From CAZKMM01 sp964553915 (GTDB taxonomy: Bacteria > RBG-13-61-14 > DRUE01): DNA of 11,089 bases. Both the position numbers and the translations under genes were made by a program. The notes beneath the pieces are model-generated. The model was not told where the DNA came from. It did not search any database and saw only the letters and a list, made by a program, of their open reading frames with translations. Below, piece by piece: positions 6,580 to 11,089 of the stretch. The first letter of the stretch is position 1, and the number at the start of each line of letters is the position of its first letter. The DNA lies in assembly GCA_964553915.1 (NCBI GenBank), contig CAZKMM010000090.1, forward strand, positions 1 to 11,089, written 5' to 3'.

Positions 6580-7924
6580 GCCGGATTTTCCTGACCACTT
6601 TCTGACGCAATTTTTTTAGCTCAGAAGAATATTTTACCGGATACTTTCCCGGATTAAATATTCTTCTAATTCGGGGAGGAAATTTCTCCAGTTCCCGCCG
6701 AACTTTTTTCTGAATTTCATCAATGGGCGGGGAGGGCTGAAGCCTTTTCCCCTTTTCCATCACCTTTTTCAGAAGCGGTTTTGCTGGATGTTTTTCCCGG
6801 GCACCGGCAATCAGGTCATAGGCATAGGTGCCGTTTTCATCTTTGAACCTGAATACCTGCTTTCTTGCCGGATAGGTGGCTTTTTGACTGCTTAATTTCA
6901 GGGTATATTTGGTTCCTTGAGGAGTTTCAATCTCCACCAGCTTGTAAATTCCGCCCAGGGCAGGAGCATCTCTGCTGGTGACCATCTCCGTGCCCACGCC
7001 GAAGGAATCAATGGGAGCTTTCTTGCGAACCAGCTCATCAATCAGATACTCATTCAAATCTCCACTGGCAAGAATCCGAACGGATTTCTTTCCAGCCTGG
7101 TCAAGAATTTTTCTCACTGCCCGGGAGAGCTGGAGCAAATCTCCTGAATCCAAACGGACTCCATTGATTTTTTCCTTCATTTCTGCCACCTGATGGGCGG
7201 AGCGAATGGTATCATAGGTATCAATCAAAAGGATAGTATGCTCTGGAAAGCTAGCCTGGAACTTTTTAAATGCTTCCAGCTCGGTGGGGAAAGACATCAC
7301 ATAGGAATGCGCCATTGTTCCCACCGGAGGAATTTCCAGTTTATAGGCGCAATAAACATTGGAGGTGCCCACGCATCCGCCAATATAACAGGCACGGGCG
7401 GCGAGCACACTGGCTTCAGGACCGTGAGCTCTTCTGGTGCCGAAATCCACTACCTGCCTACCCCGGGCAGAGTCCACTACCCGGGAAGCTTTGGTGGCAA
7501 TTAAGCTCTGAAAGTTAATAATGCTTAAAAGATAAGTCTCTACCAGCTGAGCCTGAATTAAGGGAGCTCGCACCTGAAGAATCGGCTCCTCTGCAAAAAA
7601 CACCTCTCCCTCTTCCAGTGCCCAGACCTCTCCCTTAAATCGGAATTCTTTTAAGAAGTCAAAAAATTCCTTGGGGATATGTTTAAAGACCGGCAGAGAT
7701 TTGAGATATTCAATTTCTTCGGGCAGGAATTTTAAGTTTTCCAGATAATCCAGTGCCTGCTCCAAGCCGGCAAAAATTAAATAGCCCCGATTTTCCGGAA
7801 GATGACGGATAAACATTTCAAAGGTGGCAATGGGATTGTGGTTGTGCTGAAAATAGCTGGCGAGCATTGTCAGTTGATACAGGTCAGTAATCAGAGCGCG
7901 ATTTTCAAAATTTAAAAGTTCCAT
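6560..7924 (-). CDS. pncB: Nicotinate phosphoribosyltransferase
   Basis: This 454-residue enzyme joins nicotinate to phosphoribosyl pyrophosphate, with ATP hydrolysis, to give nicotinate mononucleotide, the entry step of Preiss-Handler NAD salvage. Family hallmarks are the N-terminal ALITDLYQLTM (10-20), FGTRRAHGPEA (161-171), GTMAHSYVMSFPTE (202-215, with His206 as candidate phosphohistidine), the acidic substrate site LDSGDL (258-263) and DSFGVGTEMVTS (306-317). Length is normal for the bacterial family, and the basic C-terminal tail is not unusual. The ATG at 7924 is preceded by GAGGT (complement of 7931-7935). It is the first gene of a six-gene operon and has a strong promoter upstream. 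The Nudix gene starts within its last 20 bp. No nicotinamidase (pncA) is seen here, which would be needed to feed sirtuin-released nicotinamide into this enzyme. Confidence 0.95.
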   Translation of the reverse strand: MELLNFENRALITDLYQLTMLASYFQHNHNPIATFEMFIRHLPENRGYLIFAGLEQALDYLENLKFLPEEIEYLKSLPVFKHIPKEFFDFLKEFRFKGEVWALEEGEVFFAEEPILQVRAPLIQAQLVETYLLSIINFQSLIATKASRVVDSARGRQVVDFGTRRAHGPEASVLAARACYIGGCVGTSNVYCAYKLEIPPVGTMAHSYVMSFPTELEAFKKFQASFPEHTILLIDTYDTIRSAHQVAEMKEKINGVRLDSGDLLQLSRAVRKILDQAGKKSVRILASGDLNEYLIDELVRKKAPIDSFGVGTEMVTSRDAPALGGIYKLVEIETPQGTKYTLKLSSQKATYPARKQVFRFKDENGTYAYDLIAGAREKHPAKPLLKKVMEKGKRLQPSPPIDEIQKKVRRELEKFPPRIRRIFNPGKYPVKYSSELKKLRQKVVRKIRREQGLF

Positions 7925-7935
7925 TGTTTTACCTC

Positions 7936-7950
7936 AAATCTTTTTGATTT
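7936..7950. promoter_or_regulatory. Candidate operator: inverted repeat at the pncB start site
   Basis: A small inverted repeat (AAATC, five T, GATTT) overlaps the -10 element and the predicted transcription start of pncB. Its position would suit repression, for example by the NrtR-like protein encoded in the same operon. The arms are only five bases and AT-rich, so chance is a serious alternative. A direct repeat of TGTCA (7970-7974 and 7985-7989) nearby is a second weak candidate site. Confidence 0.3.
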
Positions 7951-7975
7951 TATTTTTCCCGGCTGGGGCTGTCAA
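7947..7975 (-). promoter_or_regulatory. Sigma-70 type promoter of the pncB operon
   Basis: Read on the minus strand, a perfect -35 TTGACA (complement of 7970-7975) is followed after exactly 17 bases by TAAAAT (complement of 7947-7952), one mismatch from the -10 consensus. Transcription would start near 7940, giving a leader of about 16 bases that holds the GAGGT ribosome binding site of pncB. This is the only convincing promoter seen for the minus-strand genes down to 2005. Confidence 0.75.
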
Positions 7976-7983
7976 TTCCCAGA

Positions 7984-8012
7984 TTGTCAGGAAAAAAATT
8001 ATAGGATTAAAT
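7984..8012 (+). promoter_or_regulatory. Weak candidate promoter for the TPR membrane protein
   Basis: TTGTCA (7984-7989) and TTAAAT (8007-8012) are 17 bases apart on the plus strand. This would start transcription only a few bases before the ATG at 8024, giving an almost leaderless message, which agrees with the lack of a good ribosome binding site there. The -10 match is poor, so the assignment is tentative. The 99-bp gap 7925-8023 must nevertheless hold the divergent plus-strand promoter. Confidence 0.25.
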
Positions 8013-8023
8013 GAAAGAAAAAA

Positions 8024-9607
8024 ATGAAAGCCAGATTTATCCAGTTCTTGTTGGTATTGATTTTATTGCTTGCAGGAGCGGTGCCGTTTATTGTGGGATT
8101 GAGGGCTCCATTTTTTTATGATGATTACAATACCATTGTTTGGAATCGCTCGGTTCAGGAGGAGAAAGAGCCCGGAAGATTTTTTTTCCAGCCAGAAAGC
8201 TTTTCTGCCCAAAAAGTGCCAATGTTTCGTCCTCTGGTGGTTTTAAGCTACTGGTGGAACTGGAAGTGGTTTGGAGAAGATACTCTGGGCTGGCGGGTGG
8301 TTAATCTTTTTTTTCATTTGCTCTGCTTGATGCTGGCATATTTACTGGTTCAGGAGCTTTCCGGCTCGGTGGAGCTGGGATTTTTTACCGCTTTGCTTTT
8401 TGCCCTGCATCCGAGCAGAGTGGTGCCGGTAATTTATTTAAGTGCCCGAAGCGAGCTTCTGGCAAGCTTTTTTTATCTTTTGAGCTTCTGGCTTTTTCTC
8501 CGGGCAATGAAATTAAAATCCGGGCAGGGGATTTTTTTCGGAGTTTTGAGTGTTCTCGGATTTGGGCTCGGGCTTGCCAGTAAATCCATAGTTATTACTT
8601 TACCCGCAGTTTTAACTCTGGAGAGGTTATTTTTTCGTCGCTGGGATAAAAAATCCTTAATCTGGCTGGGAATTTTCTGGGCAGGGGCTTTGGGATATTT
8701 TTTCCTGCGTCAGTTCTTTGAGCTTTATACCTTTTTTCCGCTGGCTCGTCCCCGCCCGGTGGGAGAGAATCTTTTACTCCAGGCTCGGGTTCTGGTTTAT
8801 TATCTGAGATGGTTAATTTTTCCTCTCCATCCGGTGGTGGAGGCAAAATTCAGTCCCTTAAATTACTGGAGCGCGGGGCTGAGTATCGGATTTTTATCTC
8901 TGCTGGGAGGGGTGAGCATTTACTGGTTTATTCGTCGGAGGATTGAGGGTTTTTTCCTCCTCTGGTTCTTTGTGCTTCTTGCTCCCAGCTCCTCAGTGGT
9001 TCCGTTGGTGGTGGAAGCAAGCCTTACCCGGTGTTATCTTGCTGGTTTGGGAATTTTCTTTCTCTTTGCCCGGGGATTTTTGGGGCTGGCTATGATTGGT
9101 TCTTTACTGAGAAGAATTCTGGCTATTTCTTCTTTTGGGCTGGTTGGTTTATGTTTTTTGGTTTTGTCTTTTAACTGGTCGGAAAAATGGAACTCTCCCA
9201 CCCAGCTCTGGAAAGAGACTTTAAAATGCTTCTTCTCTCATTCCCGGGCACATAATAATCTGGGGCTTTTGCTCAAGAAGCAGGGGAATTTTTCTCAGGC
9301 AGAGCGGGAATTTTTCTGGGCAATTCATTTTAATCCCAAAAACTCATCTGCCTTAAATAATTATGCACAACTGCTCTGGGCAAAAGGAGATGATGAGCGG
9401 GCGGAAAGCTATTTTATAAAATCCCTCTCCGCAGACCCAGACAACTGTTCCGCCCGGCTAGCTTATGCGGAATTTCTGTTCAGGAAAGGAAGGATTGAGC
9501 AGGCAGGCGAGCTGATTCTGGGGATAGATTTTTGCCCCTTACACCAAAATGAACTCTGGGAGTTGAAAAAAGAAATTAATCAGGCACTTTCTGTTCAGGA
9601 AAAATAA
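8024..9607 (+). CDS. Polytopic GT-C-like membrane protein with C-terminal TPRs (TMTC-like)
   Basis: The 527-residue protein begins with a hydrophobic segment (5-26) followed by FFYDDYN (30-36). The Asp33-Asp34 pair sits in the first extracytoplasmic loop, as in GT-C glycosyltransferases using lipid-linked sugars. Further matches to the TMTC/DUF1736-type membrane region are FRPL (68-71), VVNLFFHL (92-99), ALHPSR (127-132), YLSARSELL (138-146) and ASKS (185-188), where the usual SKE glutamate is a serine. About ten hydrophobic segments run to residue 383. Three TPR units follow at about 407-438, 441-473 and 474-501. A protein O-mannosyltransferase-like activity is plausible but unproven. The ATG at 8024 lacks a clear ribosome binding site. 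An ATG at 8011, with AGGA upstream, is out of frame. The gene is transcribed divergently from pncB and ends three bases from the convergent membrane-protein gene. Confidence 0.82.
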   Translation: MKARFIQFLLVLILLLAGAVPFIVGLRAPFFYDDYNTIVWNRSVQEEKEPGRFFFQPESFSAQKVPMFRPLVVLSYWWNWKWFGEDTLGWRVVNLFFHLLCLMLAYLLVQELSGSVELGFFTALLFALHPSRVVPVIYLSARSELLASFFYLLSFWLFLRAMKLKSGQGIFFGVLSVLGFGLGLASKSIVITLPAVLTLERLFFRRWDKKSLIWLGIFWAGALGYFFLRQFFELYTFFPLARPRPVGENLLLQARVLVYYLRWLIFPLHPVVEAKFSPLNYWSAGLSIGFLSLLGGVSIYWFIRRRIEGFFLLWFFVLLAPSSSVVPLVVEASLTRCYLAGLGIFFLFARGFLGLAMIGSLLRRILAISSFGLVGLCFLVLSFNWSEKWNSPTQLWKETLKCFFSHSRAHNNLGLLLKKQGNFSQAEREFFWAIHFNPKNSSALNNYAQLLWAKGDDERAESYFIKSLSADPDNCSARLAYAEFLFRKGRIEQAGELILGIDFCPLHQNELWELKKEINQALSVQEK

Positions 9608-9610
9608 AAT

Positions 9611-10714
9611 TTATTTTTCTAAAAACATCCAGGCAATAACAAAAAGGAAAATCAGAATCAATATCGGACCTGCCAGCCGGACCGGAATCCGGCTGATTCG
9701 GGATTCATAGAGCCTGCTTCCCACCTGTCCAGCCTGGGCACCCAGGATAATCAAAATCCAGCTATTGGGAATTTGTGAGCTTAAAATTAAAACTCCTAAA
9801 AAAGAAACCACTCCTGCCCATAAAAATCCTCTTCTATGAATCAGGTATCCGAGGAGAATTCCGGAGATACAGGTCCCGCTTCCGGCAATTAAGAAGCGAA
9901 TTCTTTCCGGGCTGAGATTGGCTTGAGCGAGCAAATCCAGAAAAAAATCCCAGCGGGCAAGCCAGGAAAATCCCATAATCAGGGCACTGGCAAGGAAAAG
10001 GGAAGAAAAAAATCTCAGATAACTCACTCCAAAAGGAATCGGGTCTATAATTTTTAAAAGGAAATAAAAAGCAAATTTCCAGGTAGGGATTAAAACCTCT
10101 TCCAGCTCATCCTTTTTTACCATTCCGGTTTTAATCTGATGCTCTAAAAGTCTTTGCTGGTCTTTTTCTATTTCATAAAAGATTTCATTTTTAGCGAGCC
10201 GGACCGGGATTTTTCCTTTTTCCTTTAATTCTTCCAGCCTTTTTTTATGAAGCTGGAGAAGGGTTTGAGCAGAGGATACTCCGGCAAAGCGTTGAAGCTC
10301 CTGCTCGGGCGGAGTCTCTAAAAAATTAGGCACCAGTGCCTGGTCCGTGGTTAAACTGCTCTGGTCCTGGAATCGGGTGTAAAAAACCAGGGCAGGTTTT
10401 TTTCTGCTCTCAGAGGCAAAAAAGCTTACCAGGGCAATAACTTCTTCATCTGGATGAAAATAAACCCGATGCAGGTTTTGCCCGCTGGCACCGATAATTT
10501 CAAAATCACCGATTTTTTCAAAGCCAAGCTGATTCAGTTCTGGCTCGTATTCATCAAGAGCGGAGCTGATTTGTTCCTCCAGTTCCTGGCTGGAGAGAAT
10601 TTTGAGCTGGAGTTTGCTGGGGAATCTAATTTTGCTTTTAATCAGCCATCCGCTTCCCAGAACCGCAATAATTACCAGGGCGAGAATAATAACCACTGCT
10701 AAAATTGGAGACAT
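9611..10714 (-). CDS. Uncharacterised membrane protein
   Basis: I cannot assign a function to this 367-residue protein. An N-terminal hydrophobic helix (4-24) could be a signal anchor. It is followed by a soluble region (about 30-210) with an acidic helical start, a segment LGFEKIGDFEIIG (63-75), strands including VYFHPDEEVIALVSF (84-98) and LTTDQ (121-125), and a charged helical part (about 150-206). The C-terminal part has about five membrane segments at roughly 233-253, 273-291, 296-314, 317-333 and 346-364. The order anchor, soluble domain, membrane bundle resembles hypothetical proteins common in several phyla. The ATG at 10714 has GGAGGG (complement of 10721-10726) six bases upstream. 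The gene starts three bases after the rlmN stop, so the two are co-transcribed, though rlmN gives no clear hint of its role. Confidence 0.8.
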   Translation of the reverse strand: MSPILAVVIILALVIIAVLGSGWLIKSKIRFPSKLQLKILSSQELEEQISSALDEYEPELNQLGFEKIGDFEIIGASGQNLHRVYFHPDEEVIALVSFFASESRKKPALVFYTRFQDQSSLTTDQALVPNFLETPPEQELQRFAGVSSAQTLLQLHKKRLEELKEKGKIPVRLAKNEIFYEIEKDQQRLLEHQIKTGMVKKDELEEVLIPTWKFAFYFLLKIIDPIPFGVSYLRFFSSLFLASALIMGFSWLARWDFFLDLLAQANLSPERIRFLIAGSGTCISGILLGYLIHRRGFLWAGVVSFLGVLILSSQIPNSWILIILGAQAGQVGSRLYESRISRIPVRLAGPILILIFLFVIAWMFLEK

Positions 10715-10717
10715 TCT

Positions 10718-11089
10718 TTACCCTCCTGCTAGCTGACCGCATCCAGCAAGGATTTCCCTGCCCCGACTCTTTCGGATAAAAACCATAAATCCTGCCCCTT
10801 TTAATATTTTTTGAAATTCCTCTACCTTTTCTCTGGTGGGAGGAGAAAACTCACAGCCAGGAAAGGGATTTAAGGCAATTAAGTTGATTCTGATTTTGAG
10901 GTCTGAAAGCAGATTTGCCAGTTTAAGAGCATCTTTCTCAGAGTCATTAAATCCAGCCAGCAGGACATATTCTGCGGTGAGCTTCTGCCGGGAAGAGGTA
11001 TCCAGCTCTTTCAGGCAGGAAATTAAATCCTTGAGCGGATAGCGATGGTTAATGGGCATAATTTGGCTTCTTTTTTCTTCTTCCGGAGC
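10718..11089 (-). CDS. rlmN: 23S rRNA/tRNA adenine C2 methyltransferase, C-terminal part (5' end outside window)
   Basis: RlmN is a radical-SAM enzyme that methylates C2 of A2503 in 23S rRNA and A37 of some tRNAs. The 123 residues visible are the C-terminal third; the reading frame stays open to the window edge, where it reads APEEEKRSQIMPINHRYPL, the family's conserved substrate segment. Further signatures are EYVLLAGFNDS (visible residues 40-50), INLIALNPFPG, RKSRG (106-110) and AGCGQL, whose cysteine (117 of the visible part) matches the catalytic Cys that forms a covalent adduct with the adenine. The radical-SAM CxxxCxxC cluster motif lies upstream, out of view. The internal Met at 11059 is not the true start. 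RlmN versus Cfr cannot be fully settled on this part, but RlmN is far more common. Confidence 0.9.
   Translation of the reverse strand, partial: APEEEKRSQIMPINHRYPLKDLISCLKELDTSSRQKLTAEYVLLAGFNDSEKDALKLANLLSDLKIRINLIALNPFPGCEFSPPTREKVEEFQKILKGAGFMVFIRKSRGREILAGCGQLAGG

Noticed and set aside
2005..7924. Anti-phage NAD-depletion system based on a sirtuin
   Set aside because: The sirtuin is a complete stand-alone deacylase with a zinc ribbon, and neighbours are NAD salvage and redox genes. No nuclease, Argonaute, TIR or other defence partner is present.
9674..9695. Inverted repeat CAGCCGG / CCGGCTG as a terminator between convergent genes
   Set aside because: It lies inside the membrane-protein coding region, codes for a normal membrane-proximal segment and has no T-tract on either strand.
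1..11089. Mobile elements, CRISPR arrays, tRNA or rRNA genes
   Set aside because: No transposase, integrase, spaced repeats, tRNA-like folds or rRNA sequence was seen. Base composition looks even by eye across the window.

Overview
The window looks like chromosomal DNA of an uncultured, probably anaerobic bacterium. The pointers are tight gene packing, 1-20 bp gene overlaps, strong GGAGG-type ribosome binding sites, a cysteine-rich dicluster ferredoxin paired with a flavoprotein, and ordinary bacterial housekeeping genes. The phylum cannot be named from the sequence alone. No mobile element, CRISPR array, rRNA or tRNA gene is visible, and no stretch of more than 300 bases lacks a gene.

Layout. 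(1) 1-2008, plus strand: a perfect intrinsic-terminator hairpin lies directly in front of pabA and pabB, the two subunits of aminodeoxychorismate synthase (folate precursor pABA). The pair is translationally coupled by an ATGA overlap. (2) 2005-7924, minus strand: a six-gene operon, read from 7924 downwards, made of pncB (nicotinate phosphoribosyltransferase), an NrtR-like Nudix/winged-helix protein, a winged-helix protein with a dicluster ferredoxin domain, a GMC-like flavoprotein, a YfcE-type metallophosphoesterase and a sirtuin. A near-consensus sigma-70 promoter precedes pncB. (3) 7925-8023: a divergent regulatory region. (4) 8024-9607, plus strand: a membrane GT-C-like protein with C-terminal TPRs. 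(5) 9611-11089, minus strand: an unrecognised membrane protein that follows the C-terminal part of rlmN, which is cut by the window edge.

How the genes may work together: the large minus-strand operon places NAD salvage (pncB), an ADP-ribose/NAD-type sensor or hydrolase (Nudix-wHTH), an NAD consumer (sirtuin) and a putative redox pair (Fe-S protein plus flavoprotein) under one promoter. This suggests a unit linking NAD supply to redox state. The individual NAD genes are familiar families. The Fe-S/flavoprotein pair has no function I can name and is the best candidate here for undescribed biology. The pabA leader hairpin is the second main point of interest: there is no room for a normal promoter between it and the gene, so it looks like an attenuator.
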